64,000 nucleotides of DNA, taken from positions 248,001-312,000 of the forward strand of contig NZ_CP070619.1 in assembly GCF_017068395.1 (NCBI RefSeq), read 5' to 3'. The notes below the pieces were generated by a model. That model was given only the letters and a program-made list of their open reading frames with translations. It did not search any database and was not told where the DNA came from. Of this stretch, positions 51,248 through 64,000 are shown in pieces. The stretch is from Rhodococcus pseudokoreensis. Its GTDB lineage: Bacteria > Actinomycetota > Actinomycetes > Mycobacteriales > Mycobacteriaceae. Every line of letters starts with the position of its first letter. The first letter of the stretch is position 1. The position numbers and the translations under genes were made by a program.

Positions 51248-53266
51248 TTACCCGATGCGAATGGGGTCGATCTGTACCCGCGCGGGCTGCGAGTCCTTCC
51301 GCGCACTACGCACCGACTGCGCCTCCCCCAACGCCTTGGCCAGCGGTTTCCCCTCCCCGCGGGGCACCCGGATCAGCATGCGCTCCACGTCCGCCGGTTC
51401 CGGTGCGTCACCGGAGAACGGCAACCGCTCTCCGGCGGGCAATTCGACCGGGCCGAGCAATTCCGCATTCGCCGGCAGGTCGGCGAGGTCCAGGAGATCG
51501 GCGATCGCCTTCGCGCTGCCGTCGATCGCCGCGAGATGGATGGCGGGCGGAAATCCGACCTCCGCCCGCTCCTCGTACTGCGCACGCGCGTGACCGACCG
51601 GATCCCAGCGGACCAGCGCCTGCACCGTCGGAATGCCCGAATCGGCGACCACGACCACCTGACCGCCGTCGGCGAACGGACGCACGAGCGACGACGCCGT
51701 CATCCACCGCCGCATCGTCTCCTCGGCGGCACGCAGATCGGGACGGCCCAGCAGCGCCCAGCCGTCGAGCAGCAACGCCGCGCCGTAGCCGCCCGGCATC
51801 ACCGGTTCGGCCCCGACCGTCGACACCACGAGGGTCGGGCCCTGCTTCACTTCGTCGACGACGTCCGACCCTCCGGACATCCGGACGGCGACCCCCGGGA
51901 ATGCGCGGCCCAGTTCCTCGGCGGTGCGTCCCGCACCGACCACGACCGCGCGCAGCGCCCGCGCTCCGCACGCGTGGCAGCGGTGCGCGGCGTCGGCGAC
52001 GCCGCACCACCGGCACGCGGGTGTCCCCGCCCCGTCCGGACCGGCCGCGGACGGCAGCGCGAGCGGACCGTTGCACCGCCGGCACCGCGCGGGCGCCCGG
52101 CACTTGCCGCACGCGAGGCTGGGGACGTAGCCCCGCCGGGGCACCTGGACCAGCACACCCCGGCCTGCGCCGAGAGCCTCCCGGGCGGCGGCGAACGCGA
52201 TGGCCGGCAACCGGGCGGCCCGCGCTCCGGGGTCGCGGGCCAGGGCGTGGTCACTGTCCGCGAGTGCGGTGATCTTCGGGGCGGCCGCCCGCACGGTGTC
52301 CCGGGAGGCCACGAGGTCGTGCGCCCAGCCCGAGTCGACCAGGGCCTGGGCCTCCGCGGTGCGCGCGTGCCCGGCCAGCACCACCGCGCACCCACTGGCG
52401 TACGCGCGGAGCAGCGCCACCTCGCGGGCGTGCGGGTACGGTGCGCGCGGTTCGGAATGGTTGTCGTCCCCGTCGTCCCACACCACGATCAGACCAGTGC
52501 GCGGTGTCGGCGCGAACACCGAACTCCGGGTTCCGACGACAACCCTGGCGGTCCCGCGCAGCGCCGCCAGCCACCGCCGGTAGCGCAGGGCGGGCCCGAG
52601 ACCGGCGGCGAGTCCGACGACGGCGTCCTTGCCCAGCAACGTGTCCACCGCGGCGACCACCCGGTCGAGGTCGCGCTGGTCGGGGACGACGACGACGGTG
52701 CTCGCCCCGGTGGCGGCGACGAGCCCGGACAGTTCGGCGAGACGTGCCGGCCAGTCCTCGCCGGGGAGTGCCTGCCACACCGCGCGTGGGGCGCGCCCCT
52801 CCGACAGCGCCGTCAGGAACGCGGCGCCGTGCATGTACCGGTCCCACGCGTCGGTGGCGATCGCGGTGCCGGACACCTCGGTCGGTTCGGATGCGGCCTC
52901 GGACTCCGCCCGCGCGTGCCTCGGCGGGATCGCGAGCCGCAGGACGTCGGCGCGGGTTCCGGCGTAGCGGCCGGCGACGAGGTCGACCACCCGGGTGATC
53001 TCCTCGGTCAGCACCCGCTCCGGTGAGATGACTCGTTCGAGCCAGCCGAAGCGGCCCTGATGGTCGCTCGTCGCGGTGCGGGCCACGACGAATCCGTCGA
53101 CGAGGCGCCCCGCGAACCGGATGCGGACCCGGACCCCGGGCTGCGCGTGCTCGTCGAGGTCCTTCGGCACGAGATAGTCGAACTCGCGGTCGAGGTGTGC
53201 GAGCGGAAGGAGCGGCAGCACCCGGGCAACCGGGTCGACTTCTGCCGCAACCTTTTCCGCGCTCAC
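51248..53266 (-). CDS. priA: Primosomal protein N' (PriA), helicase-deficient type
   Basis: A 672-residue PriA homologue. The N-terminal DNA-binding part is LPLAHLDREFDYLVPKDL and RFAGRLVDGFVVARTA. The zinc region has paired cysteines in ACGKCRAPARCRRC, ACRWCG and RCHACG. Where active PriA has a Walker A GSGKTE motif, this protein reads EGRAPRAVWQALPGEDWPAR and has no P-loop, and no DEEH box is seen; actinobacterial PriA proteins are known to lack helicase motifs. Its role in replication restart is therefore probably structural. GTG at 53266. It precedes padR on the same strand. Confidence 0.88.
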   Translation of the reverse strand: MSAEKVAAEVDPVARVLPLLPLAHLDREFDYLVPKDLDEHAQPGVRVRIRFAGRLVDGFVVARTATSDHQGRFGWLERVISPERVLTEEITRVVDLVAGRYAGTRADVLRLAIPPRHARAESEAASEPTEVSGTAIATDAWDRYMHGAAFLTALSEGRAPRAVWQALPGEDWPARLAELSGLVAATGASTVVVVPDQRDLDRVVAAVDTLLGKDAVVGLAAGLGPALRYRRWLAALRGTARVVVGTRSSVFAPTPRTGLIVVWDDGDDNHSEPRAPYPHAREVALLRAYASGCAVVLAGHARTAEAQALVDSGWAHDLVASRDTVRAAAPKITALADSDHALARDPGARAARLPAIAFAAAREALGAGRGVLVQVPRRGYVPSLACGKCRAPARCRRCNGPLALPSAAGPDGAGTPACRWCGVADAAHRCHACGARALRAVVVGAGRTAEELGRAFPGVAVRMSGGSDVVDEVKQGPTLVVSTVGAEPVMPGGYGAALLLDGWALLGRPDLRAAEETMRRWMTASSLVRPFADGGQVVVVADSGIPTVQALVRWDPVGHARAQYEERAEVGFPPAIHLAAIDGSAKAIADLLDLADLPANAELLGPVELPAGERLPFSGDAPEPADVERMLIRVPRGEGKPLAKALGEAQSVRSARKDSQPARVQIDPIRIG

Positions 53267-53312
53267 GCGGCGGCCCCCACCGCAGCGGCGTCCGCCGCGC
53301 CGTGACTACCGA

Positions 53313-54527
53313 TCAGAGGCCTGCGGCTGCCCGCAGCTTCTCCGCCCGGTCGATGCTCTCCCACGGGAGGTCGATGTCGGTACGACCGAAGTGACCGTAC
53401 GCCGCGGTCTGTGCGTAGATCGGGCGCAGCAGGTCGAGGTCGCGGATGATGGCGCCCGGACGCAGATCGAACGTCTCGGTGATGGCCTGCTGGATCCGTG
53501 CCGGATCCGTCTTCTCGGTCCCGAACGTCTCGACGAACAGACCCACCGGAGCCGCCTTGCCGATCGCGTACGCCACCTGGACCTCGATGCGGTCCGCGAG
53601 ACCTGCCGCGACCGCGTTCTTGGCCACCCAGCGCATGGCGTAGGCCGCCGACCGGTCGACCTTGGACGGGTCCTTGCCGGAGAACGCGCCGCCACCGTGG
53701 CGGGCCATGCCGCCGTACGTGTCGACGATGATCTTGCGACCGGTCAACCCGGCGTCGCCCATCGGACCGCCGAGCACGAACTTACCGGTCGGGTTGACGA
53801 GCAGGCGGATGTTCGACACGTCGAGTTCGGGCATGTCGATTTCCGCGAGAACCGAACCGAGCACCTTCTCCCGCAGATCCGGGGTGAGCAGGTTGTCGAG
53901 GTCGATGTCGGCGGCGTGCTGCGTCGAGATGACCACGGTGTCGAGGCGCACGGCCTTGTCACCGTCGTATTCGATGGTGACCTGGGTCTTGCCGTCCGGA
54001 CGCAGGTACGGCAGGACCCCCGACTTGCGGACCTCGGTGAGTCGACGCGACAGCCGGTGCGCCAGCGCGATCGGCAGCGGCATCAGTTCCGGGGTGTCGG
54101 TGGTGGCGAACCCGAACATCAGGCCCTGGTCGCCCGCGCCCTGACGGTCGATCTCGTCGTCGCTCAGTTCGCCGGTGCGGACCTCGTGCGAGTGGTCGAC
54201 GCCCTGGGCGATCTCCGGGGACTGCGCCCCGATAGCCACGTTGACGCCGCAGGAGTTGCCGTCGAAGCCCTTGGCCGAGGAGTCGTACCCGATCTCGAGG
54301 ACGGTGTCGCGCACGATCTTGGGGATGTCGGCGTAGGCGGTGGTCGTCACCTCACCGGCGACGTGGACCTGTCCGGTGGTCACCAGCGTCTCGACGGCGA
54401 CGCGGGCACGGGGATCGTCGGTGAGGAGCGCGTCGAGGATGGAGTCGCTGATCGCATCACAAATCTTGTCCGGGTGCCCCTCGGTCACAGACTCACTGGT
54501 GAATAGCCGACTACCGGACTGGCTCAC
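53313..54527 (-). CDS. metK: S-adenosylmethionine synthetase
   Basis: A 404-residue enzyme that makes SAM from methionine and ATP. Motifs are [20 protein letters not shown] at the N-terminus, the [13 protein letters not shown] flexible-loop region, and the P-loop-like [20 protein letters not shown] near residue 285. GTG at 54527 has GAGAGGG seven bases upstream. No SAM riboswitch is recognisable upstream; a TAAACT at 54570-54575 (minus strand) could be a -10 box. Confidence 0.97.
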   Translation of the reverse strand: MSQSGSRLFTSESVTEGHPDKICDAISDSILDALLTDDPRARVAVETLVTTGQVHVAGEVTTTAYADIPKIVRDTVLEIGYDSSAKGFDGNSCGVNVAIGAQSPEIAQGVDHSHEVRTGELSDDEIDRQGAGDQGLMFGFATTDTPELMPLPIALAHRLSRRLTEVRKSGVLPYLRPDGKTQVTIEYDGDKAVRLDTVVISTQHAADIDLDNLLTPDLREKVLGSVLAEIDMPELDVSNIRLLVNPTGKFVLGGPMGDAGLTGRKIIVDTYGGMARHGGGAFSGKDPSKVDRSAAYAMRWVAKNAVAAGLADRIEVQVAYAIGKAAPVGLFVETFGTEKTDPARIQQAITETFDLRPGAIIRDLDLLRPIYAQTAAYGHFGRTDIDLPWESIDRAEKLRAAAGL

Positions 54528-54660
54528 AGAATTCCCTCTCGACAGTTGTCCTGAACAGCACGTGAAAACAGTTTAGCTGCGTAATACAACGAACGACCCT
54601 AGCGCCACCCCGGCGGGAGTGACACCCTTCGAATCACCGAAAACTCTGCCGGATTTTCCG

Positions 54661-55980
54661 TCAGAGTGTCCGGAAAAGCTGGTCGACGGCGTCGAGCACC
54701 CGGCTCGCCATCAACGCCTTCGATCCGTGCTCGAGCGCCGACTCGGAACCGTCGGCTCCGAGCAGCCACCCGTCGTTGTGGTCGACCTCGAACGCCTTGC
54801 CCTCCCCGACCGCGTTGACGACGAGCAGGTCGCAGCCCTTCCGCGCGAGCTTGGCCCGTGCGTACGTGAGGACGTCGCCGTCCGCGTCACCCGTCTCGGC
54901 CGCGAATCCGACGATCACGGTCTTCGACGGGATCTCGCCGTCCCTGCGGGACTGGACGAGACCGGCGAGGATGTCCTCGTTCTTGGTGAGTGCGATCGAG
55001 TCGGGCTCGCCCGCACCCTTCTTGATCTTGCTCGCCACCGTCGTCGTCGGCCGGAAGTCGGCGACGGCCGCGGCCATGATCACCGCGTCGAACCCGGGCG
55101 CGTGCTTGGCGACGGCGACCCGCATGTCTTCCGCGGTGCGCACGTGCACCACGTCGACGGCGGCCGGGTCGGCGAGGCCGGCGGTGTACCCGGAGACGAG
55201 GGTGACCTCGGCCCCGCGCTGCACGGCGAGCCGGGCGATGGCGTACCCCTGCTTGCCCGAACTGCGGTTCCCGAGGAACCGCACCGGGTCGAGGGGTTCC
55301 CGGGTGCCGCCCGCGGACACGAGGACCCGCCGGCCCTCGAGGTCGCGAGGCAGCGCGTCGGGACGCTCGACCAGCAACGACGCCAATCCGACGATCTCGT
55401 CGGGTTCGGGCAGCCGGCCGGCGCCGGTGTCCTTGCCGGTGAGGCGGCCGGATGCGGGCTCGATGACGGTCACGCCGCGGGCGCGCAGTGTGGCGACGTT
55501 GGCGACGGTCGCCGGGTGCTCCCACATCTCCGTGTGCATCGCGGGTGCGAACACGACGGGACATCGCGCGGTGAGCAGCGTGGCGGTGAGCAGGTCGTCC
55601 GCGCGTCCCGCCACGGCCCGCGCCATGAGGTCCGCGGTGGCGGGTGCGATGACGACGAGATCCGCTTCCTGCCCGAGACGGACGTGGGGAACCTGCGGAA
55701 CGTCGGTGAACACACCCGTGTGCACGGGGTTGCCCGACAGCGCCTCGAACGTGGCCTTGCCGACGAACTCGAGCGCAGACTCCGTCGGGATGACCCGCAC
55801 GTGGTGTCCGGCCTCGGTGAAGGCGCGGATGACGGCGCAACTCTTGTACGCGGCGATGCCGCCGCCGACACCGACGACGATCCGCTTGCGCACCCCCGAG
55901 GGCACCGGTTCCGGTGAATCCGTCCCGAGCCCGGAACCCGGGCCCGCTGCCTGGTCAGGCACCGCAGATCCTCCGCTCAC
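54661..55980 (-). CDS. coaBC: Bifunctional phosphopantothenoylcysteine decarboxylase/synthase
   Basis: A 439-residue fusion for two steps of coenzyme A synthesis. The N-terminal CoaC half has a flavin-binding [20 protein letters not shown] and the substrate motif [20 protein letters not shown]; the CoaB half follows with [20 protein letters not shown] and the [12 protein letters not shown] nucleotide loop. A Gly/Pro-rich N-terminal lead of ~30 residues is extra. The GTG at 55980 overlaps the rpoZ stop (GTGA). Confidence 0.96.
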
Positions 55981-56282
55981 TCGCCTTCGGTGTGCTCGAG
56001 AAGATCGGAGTGGATCTCACGCAGCGCGATCGACAGCGGCTTCTCCTGCAGACCCGGCTCCACGAGGGGGCCGACGTACTCGAGGATGCCGTCGCCGAGC
56101 TGGTTGTAGTAGTCGTTGATCTGACGCGCACGCTTGGCCGCGTAGATCACCAGCGCGTACTTCGACGACGTGCGGGCGAGAAGCTCGTCGATCGGAGGGT
56201 TGGTGATGCCGAGCGGGGTGTCGTAAGCCGGCAGGGCGCCGTGGCTGGGTGTGGCGGACGCTACTGCGGGGGTGCTGCTCAC
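55977..56282 (-). CDS. rpoZ: RNA polymerase omega subunit
   Basis: A 101-residue omega subunit: [20 protein letters not shown] and [14 protein letters not shown] are the conserved core that folds beta-prime. GTG at 56282 has AGGAG seven bases upstream; the open frame beyond it is not conserved. It lies 41 bp after gmk and overlaps coaBC. Confidence 0.95.
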
Positions 56283-56323
56283 TCGGTATCTCCTGAAATT
56301 GTTCTGGCTAGTTGATGTGAGAT

Positions 56324-56947
56324 CTAGTGGGTCGACTCGGACTGTTCCGGTCGTCCAACCAACAAGGATACCAACTCGTCGCACGTTCGGCTGACATCCT
56401 CGTTCACGACGACCACGTCGAACTCGTCCTTGGCCTCCAGCTCGACCCGGGCGGTCGCGAGACGCCGCTCCACGACCTCAGCGGATTCGGTGCCCCGGCC
56501 GGTCAACCTCTCGACCAGCACGTCCCAGCTCGGGGGCGCCATGAAGACGAGCAGAGCCTCGGGCATCGCGGCGCGGACGGCCCGCGCACCGGCGAGATCG
56601 ACCTCGACCAGCACCGGTCTGCCCTGCTCGATCGCCGCACGGACGGGTGCGGCCGGGGTTCCCGACAGCTGGAGTCCGCCGTGGATCTCTGCCCATTCGA
56701 GCAGCTCACCGGAATCGATCATCCGCTGGAACTCGTCACGAGAGGTGAACCGGTAGTCCTTTCCGTCCACCTCGCCCGGACGTGGATCGCGCGTCGTCGC
56801 GGACACGCTGAAGACGAGCTCCGGCATCCGCTCACGCAGGAGGCGCACCACGCTGGACTTACCGACGGCCGAGGGGCCGGCCAGTACTACCAGCCGACCC
56901 CTCCGCACTGCGGTCTTGCGCTCTGACACTTGTGCGTCAGCTACCAC
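56324..56947 (-). CDS. gmk: Guanylate kinase
   Basis: A 207-residue kinase turning GMP to GDP. The P-loop is [20 protein letters not shown] near residue 22, followed by the GMP-binding [20 protein letters not shown] and the EWAEIHGG segment. The start is GTG at 56947 ([11 protein letters not shown]) or GTG at 56929 (MSERKTAV); neither has a strong Shine-Dalgarno sequence, but the mihF stop lies only 8 bp upstream, so coupling is likely. Confidence 0.95.
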   Translation of the reverse strand: MVADAQVSERKTAVRRGRLVVLAGPSAVGKSSVVRLLRERMPELVFSVSATTRDPRPGEVDGKDYRFTSRDEFQRMIDSGELLEWAEIHGGLQLSGTPAAPVRAAIEQGRPVLVEVDLAGARAVRAAMPEALLVFMAPPSWDVLVERLTGRGTESAEVVERRLATARVELEAKDEFDVVVVNEDVSRTCDELVSLLVGRPEQSESTH

Positions 56948-56955
56948 TGTCGTGC

Positions 56956-57276
56956 TCAGGCCTCGAAGTCGAACTTCGCGAGCAGTGCCTTCCGCTGCCG
57001 ATCGCCGAGGCCACGGAGGCGACGGGTCGGAGCGATCTCCAGCTCGGTCATGATCTCCTGCGCCTTGACCTTGCCCACCTTGGGCAGCGCCTCGAGCAGT
57101 GCCGACACCTTCATCTTGCCCAGGATCTCGTCGTCCTCGGCGTCCTTGAGAACCTGCTTGAGGTCGGTGCCACCACGCTTCAGGCGCTCCTTGAGCTCAG
57201 CCCTGGCCTTGCGGGCAGCAGCTGCCTTCTCCAAAGCAGCAGCGCGCTGCTCATCAGTCAACTGGGGAAGGGCCAC
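56956..57276 (-). CDS. mihF: Integration host factor, mycobacterial type (mIHF)
   Basis: A 106-residue nucleoid protein of the actinobacterial IHF family, unrelated in sequence to E. coli IHF. The opening [20 protein letters not shown], the helix [17 protein letters not shown], the helix-two-turn-helix [19 protein letters not shown] and the end [19 protein letters not shown] match. GTG at 57276 has GGAGG four bases upstream. It is followed by gmk, rpoZ and coaBC on the same strand. Confidence 0.96.
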   Translation of the reverse strand: MALPQLTDEQRAAALEKAAAARKARAELKERLKRGGTDLKQVLKDAEDDEILGKMKVSALLEALPKVGKVKAQEIMTELEIAPTRRLRGLGDRQRKALLAKFDFEA

Positions 57277-57402
57277 GGTTCCTCCGTCTCGTCGTTGGCA
57301 AATAGTCCAAACCACTGGATAACCAGCAGCGATAGCGACCGTACTCACGCCCGGCGCCGATTGCGAACCCACCCCCCGAGGTCAGAGCCGGATTCAGGTG
57401 GG

Positions 57403-58247
57403 CTATGAGAGTGCGGACTCGATCTCGTCACGCACCTTCACGGCCGCCTCACGCAGTGCCGCCGCCGACGGTCCGGCCTGGAGAACACCACGAGAACTGT
57501 TCGGCAACAACAGTTTTCGCGAATCGGGGAAAATGTCGGCGAGATCACCGGGAGTCGCGCCCTGGGCGCCGAGACCGGGCGCGAGAATCGGCCCGGAAAA
57601 ATTCGACAAATCCAAGCCGTGTCCGCGTGTCGCGCCCACCACCAGCCCCACCAGACCCGGTTGGGCGCTGTTGTGCCGGACCGCCGCGTCCACCACGGAC
57701 TGGGCCACGGACACCCCTGCGGCCGTCCCCGCCGCCTGCAGATCGCCACCCTCGGGATTGGACGTCCGGGCGAGCACGAAGAGCCCACGACCCTGCTCCG
57801 CCGCCAGCGACAGCGCCGGATCGAGTGCGCCGAATCCCAGGTACGGCGACACCGTCACGGCATCGGACGACAGAGTGGACTCCGCACCCAGCCACGACTG
57901 CGCGTACGCCGCCATCGTCGACCCGATGTCCCCGCGCTTGGCGTCGGCGACGACGAGCGTCCCTGCCTCTCTGAGGACCGAAATGGTGCGTTCGAGCACC
58001 GCGTACCCGGCGGAGCCGTACGCTTCGAAGAACGCCACCTGAGGCTTCACGACGGCCACCTCACCGACGAACGCCTCCACGCAGATCTCCGCGAACGTCT
58101 CCAGTCCCTCGGCGGAGACGGGCAGCCCCCACGCCTCGAGCAGCCCCGGATGCGGGTCGATGCCGACACACAACCGCCCCCGGTGCTCGACCGCCGACGT
58201 CAGCCGATGCACCCAGGAGTGGTGGTGGTGGTGGTGATGGTGTCCGC

Positions 58248-58251
<4 letters not shown>
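57403..58251 (-). CDS. pyrF: Orotidine 5'-phosphate decarboxylase with natural His8 N-terminus
   Basis: The last enzyme of UMP synthesis, 282 residues, of the actinobacterial OMPDC type. Active-site lysines lie in [18 protein letters not shown]; other motifs are [34 protein letters not shown] and the phosphate-binding end [16 protein letters not shown]. The predicted protein begins MSG followed by eight consecutive histidines and SWVHRL. GTG at 58251 overlaps the carB stop (GTGA), and no better start lies downstream, so the histidine run is probably translated. It is a genomic sequence in an intact operon, not an added tag. Confidence 0.93.
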
Positions 58252-61615
<3,364 letters not shown>

Positions 61616-61616
<1 letters not shown>

Positions 61617-62776
61617 TAGTTCTTGACTCCCTCGAGCAGGCTGGTGAAGCGGTCGAACAGGTACGCGGCGTCGTGCGGGCCCGCCGCGGCCTCGGGGTGG
61701 TACTGCACCGAGAAGGCGGATCCGTCGAGTAGGCGGACCCCCTCGACGGCACCGTCGTTGGCGCAGGTGTGACTGACGACGGCCTTGCCGAACGGGGTGT
61801 CGAACTCCTGTCCGGCCTCCCCCTCCAGCGCGAACCCGTGGTTCTGCGCCGTGATCGCGATGCGTCCGGTCTCGTGTTCGACGACCGGGATGTTGATGCC
61901 CCGGTGGCCGAACTTCATCTTGTAGGTGCCGAGACCGAGTGCGCGCCCGAGGATCTGGTTGCCGAAGCAGATGCCGAACAGGGGCAGGCCCTGCCCGATG
62001 ACTTCCTTCGTCAGGTGCACGGCGCCGTCGGCGGTCGCCGGGTCGCCGGGACCGTTGGAGAGGAAGACGCCGTCGGCCTTCAGGTCCAGGATCTGCGCGA
62101 GCGTGGCGTCGGACGGGAGCACGTGCACCCGGATGCCGCGCTCGGCGAACATGCGCGGGGTGTTGGTCTTGATGCCGAGGTCGATGGCCGCGACCGTGAA
62201 GCGTGCCTCTCCCCCGGTCGGCTCGACGACGTAGCCGCTGGTGGTGCTGACCTCGCCGGCGAGGTCCGCTCCGAGCATCGACGGCTGGCCCTTCACCCGG
62301 TCGAGCAGCACGTCGGTGTCGGCGAGGGCGTCGCCGGAGAACACGCCGGCGCGCATGGAACCGCGGGTACGCAGGTGGCGGACCAGGGCCCGGGTGTCGA
62401 TGCCGGCGATCCCGACGACGCCCTGCTTGACGAGTTCGTCCTGCAGGGATCCGGTGGCACGCCAGCTGGAGGTGCGGCGGGCGGGGTCGCGGACGACGTA
62501 CCCGGCGACCCAGATCTTCGCCTCGGCGCTGCTGCCGGTGGGGCCGACGGATTCGTCGTCCTCGTCGTTCCACCCGGTGTTGCCGATCTGCGGCGCGGTG
62601 GCCACGACGATCTGGCGGTGGTAGCTGGGGTCGGTGAGCGTCTCCTGGTACCCGGTCATGCCGGTGCTGAAGACGGCCTCACCGAGCGTCTGGCCGACGG
62701 CCCCGAAAGTGGTGCCCCGGAATACCCGTCCGTCCTCGAGGACCAGTACTGCAGAGTCGGTGTCGTAGCCGCTCAT
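61616..62776 (-). CDS. carA: Carbamoyl-phosphate synthase small subunit
   Basis: A 386-residue glutamine amidotransferase subunit that feeds ammonia to CarB. The N-terminal domain has the [20 protein letters not shown] motif; the class I GATase domain has the nucleophile in [18 protein letters not shown] and the His-Glu pair in [19 protein letters not shown] at 62776 overlaps the stop of the membrane-protein gene upstream (ATGA), and its stop overlaps carB. Confidence 0.97.
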
Positions 62777-63339
62777 GCGTTCTCTCCGTTCTGCTCGACC
62801 TCACCAGAGCTCGCCGCATTCGCTGAATCTTCACTGTCTGTCTTGCCGTCCGGTGTCCCTGCGCCCACCCAGGCCGGGTACACGGACTTGTCGTCGCTGC
62901 GGAAACCGGTGTCGATCTCGGTGCCGGTCGGCAACTCCCACCGGATCACCAGGACGCCGTCCTTGCTCATGACCTTGCCCGCCAGGCCGCGTTCGGTGCG
63001 CACCGCGCGGACCGCGTCCTGCGGGATCCAGATCGCCGACGCCCCGTCGCGTTCGAGCAGGATCCCGGTTTCGTAGCGGGAGATCTCACCCGTTGCCCGG
63101 AAGCCGAGGTCGCCGACCGCGATCCGGTCCTGCCAGCTGGGGGCGAGGGTGCTGCCCACGTACAGTCCGGTGGCCGGGGCGATCGTCTGCGCGCCGAGGT
63201 GCGCGGGCACGCCGGGAAGCTGCCCGACCCGGTCGGCCTGCCGCCGGGCCCGGCCGCGCCAGCCGATGTACATGAGGAAGATGGCCAGCGCCCAGAACGC
63301 GACGAGGCCCACAACCCACAGAATTCTCTCCACCGTCAT
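62773..63339 (-). CDS. Membrane-anchored PH-like protein in the pyr operon (Rv1382-like)
   Basis: A 188-residue protein with a single N-terminal membrane helix, [20 protein letters not shown], then a cytoplasmic domain of beta-rich sequence ([60 protein letters not shown]) resembling a bacterial PH-like fold, and an acidic tail. ATG at 63339 overlaps the pyrC stop and its own TGA overlaps the carA start, so it is locked into the pyrimidine operon on both sides. The same arrangement occurs in mycobacteria. Function unknown. Confidence 0.85.
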   Translation of the reverse strand: MTVERILWVVGLVAFWALAIFLMYIGWRGRARRQADRVGQLPGVPAHLGAQTIAPATGLYVGSTLAPSWQDRIAVGDLGFRATGEISRYETGILLERDGASAIWIPQDAVRAVRTERGLAGKVMSKDGVLVIRWELPTGTEIDTGFRSDDKSVYPAWVGAGTPDGKTDSEDSANAASSGEVEQNGENA

Positions 63340-64000
63340 CCCCTGCCGTTTCGCACCCGGACGCGGGCCTGGCCGTCGCTCGCGGTGATCCGGCCGCGCA
63401 GGATCGTCGTCGTCACCCGCGCCGGGAGGGTCATCGACTCGTACGGCGTGTTGTGGGCGACGCTGGCGAGATCGGGGCCGTGGACGGTCCATTCGGCGTC
63501 CGGGTCGATCAGCACGAGGTTGGCGGGCTCGCCGACCTCGAGCGGGCGACCCTGGTCGTCGAGTCCGACGATCTCGGCCGGGCGCTCACTCATCACCCGG
63601 GCCACGCCGCGCCAGTCGAGCAGCCCCGTGCGGACCATCGTCTGCACGACGATCGACAGCGCGGTCTCGAGCCCCAGCATTCCGGGGCGGGCGGCCGCGA
63701 ACTCGCAGCACTTGTCCTGCTCGGCGTGCGGCGCGTGGTCGGTCGCGACACAGTCGATGGTCCCCTCGGCCAGTCCGGCCCGGAGCGCGGCGACGTCGCT
63801 CGCCTCCCGCAGGGGCGGGTTCACCTTGTTGACGGCGTCGTACGTCTCGAGCCGGGAGTCGTCGAGCAGCAGGTGGTGCGGGGTGACCTCGGCGGTGATC
63901 GAAATACCTTGCCCGCGTGCCCACTTCATCAGTTCGACGGTGCCCGCGGTGGAGGCGTGGCAGATGTGCACCCGCGCCCCGGCGTCGCGGGCGAGCAGTG
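63336..64000 (-). CDS. pyrC: Dihydroorotase, 5'-truncated by window end
   Basis: The C-terminal ~220 residues of dihydroorotase, which cyclises carbamoyl aspartate. Visible are the metal-ligand region [20 protein letters not shown] at the cut end, [20 protein letters not shown], and the catalytic aspartate in [18 protein letters not shown]. The frame is open to base 64000 on the minus strand, so the start and the HxH metal motif are outside the window. It precedes the membrane-protein gene with an ATGA overlap. Confidence 0.96.
   Translation of the reverse strand, partial: LLARDAGARVHICHASTAGTVELMKWARGQGISITAEVTPHHLLLDDSRLETYDAVNKVNPPLREASDVAALRAGLAEGTIDCVATDHAPHAEQDKCCEFAAARPGMLGLETALSIVVQTMVRTGLLDWRGVARVMSERPAEIVGLDDQGRPLEVGEPANLVLIDPDAEWTVHGPDLASVAHNTPYESMTLPARVTTTILRGRITASDGQARVRVRNGRG

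Noticed and set aside
54528..54660. SAM riboswitch before metK
   Set aside because: No SAM-box core or expected stem arrangement is visible in the 133-bp gap; it only offers a possible -10 box.

Overview
The window is a stretch of high-GC actinobacterial chromosome, most likely from a Rhodococcus close to the R. jostii/opacus group. This is inferred from gene content and from gene order, which follows the Mycobacterium tuberculosis Rv1381-Rv1475c segment almost gene for gene. Other signs are frequent GTG starts, the mycobacterial-type integration host factor, MptB, OpcA, a mycofactocin-type SDR, and a CrtL-b-type lycopene cyclase of the kind known from Rhodococcus. I see no rRNA, tRNA, phage, insertion sequence or CRISPR array. 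Nearly everything is core metabolism and housekeeping. The accessory insertions are the carotenoid and Ku genes, an exported protein, the SDR, a secreted lipase and a PadR regulator.

Layout, left to right. 1-2.4 kb: 3' part of aconitase and its TetR repressor AcnR, separated by a large compound inverted repeat. 2.4-4.4 kb: a 71-residue HTH protein and an ABC-F ATPase with a 27-bp triple tandem repeat between them. 4.6-6.6 kb: lycopene cyclase and the end-joining protein Ku. 6.7-13.3 kb: the complete sufR-sufB-sufD-sufC-sufS-sufU-sufT operon on the minus strand, with a probable SufR operator over the sufR start codon. 13.4-18.4 kb: mptB mannosyltransferase, an ABC-2 exporter pair and an exported protein, tightly packed. 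18.5-21.9 kb: heme A synthesis (ctaA, ctaB), a small conserved protein and a quinone oxidoreductase. 22-28.5 kb: the pentose-phosphate operon tkt-tal-zwf-opcA-pgl. 28.8-35 kb: ppc, secG, and the triose-phosphate glycolytic operon gap-pgk-tpiA. 35.3-40.4 kb: uvrC-rapZ-yvcK-whiA. 40.5-45.1 kb: rpe and riboflavin genes ribD-ribE-ribBA-ribH with a membrane PH-like protein. 45.2-53.3 kb: MmcQ/YjbR protein, SDR, rsmB-fmt, a 68-residue protein, secreted lipase, PadR regulator, priA. 53.3-64 kb: metK, coaBC, rpoZ, gmk, mihF, and the pyrimidine operon pyrC-(membrane protein)-carA-carB-pyrF, cut by the window end inside pyrC.

Translational coupling is pervasive. At least a dozen neighbouring gene pairs share an ATGA or GTGA stop/start overlap, so the suf, exporter, uvrC-whiA, rib, rsmB-fmt, rpoZ-coaBC and pyr groups each look like single transcription units. 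Several convergent pairs are closed by near-perfect bidirectional hairpin terminators.

Most worth a second look: two exact matches to the KstR (cholesterol repressor) consensus, arranged as a palindrome, in front of the mycofactocin-type SDR; a natural run of eight histidines at the N-terminus of PyrF; the mptB/ABC/exported-protein cassette; the compound hairpins after acn and tpiA; the 27-bp triple repeat; and two small membrane PH-like proteins embedded in biosynthetic operons.
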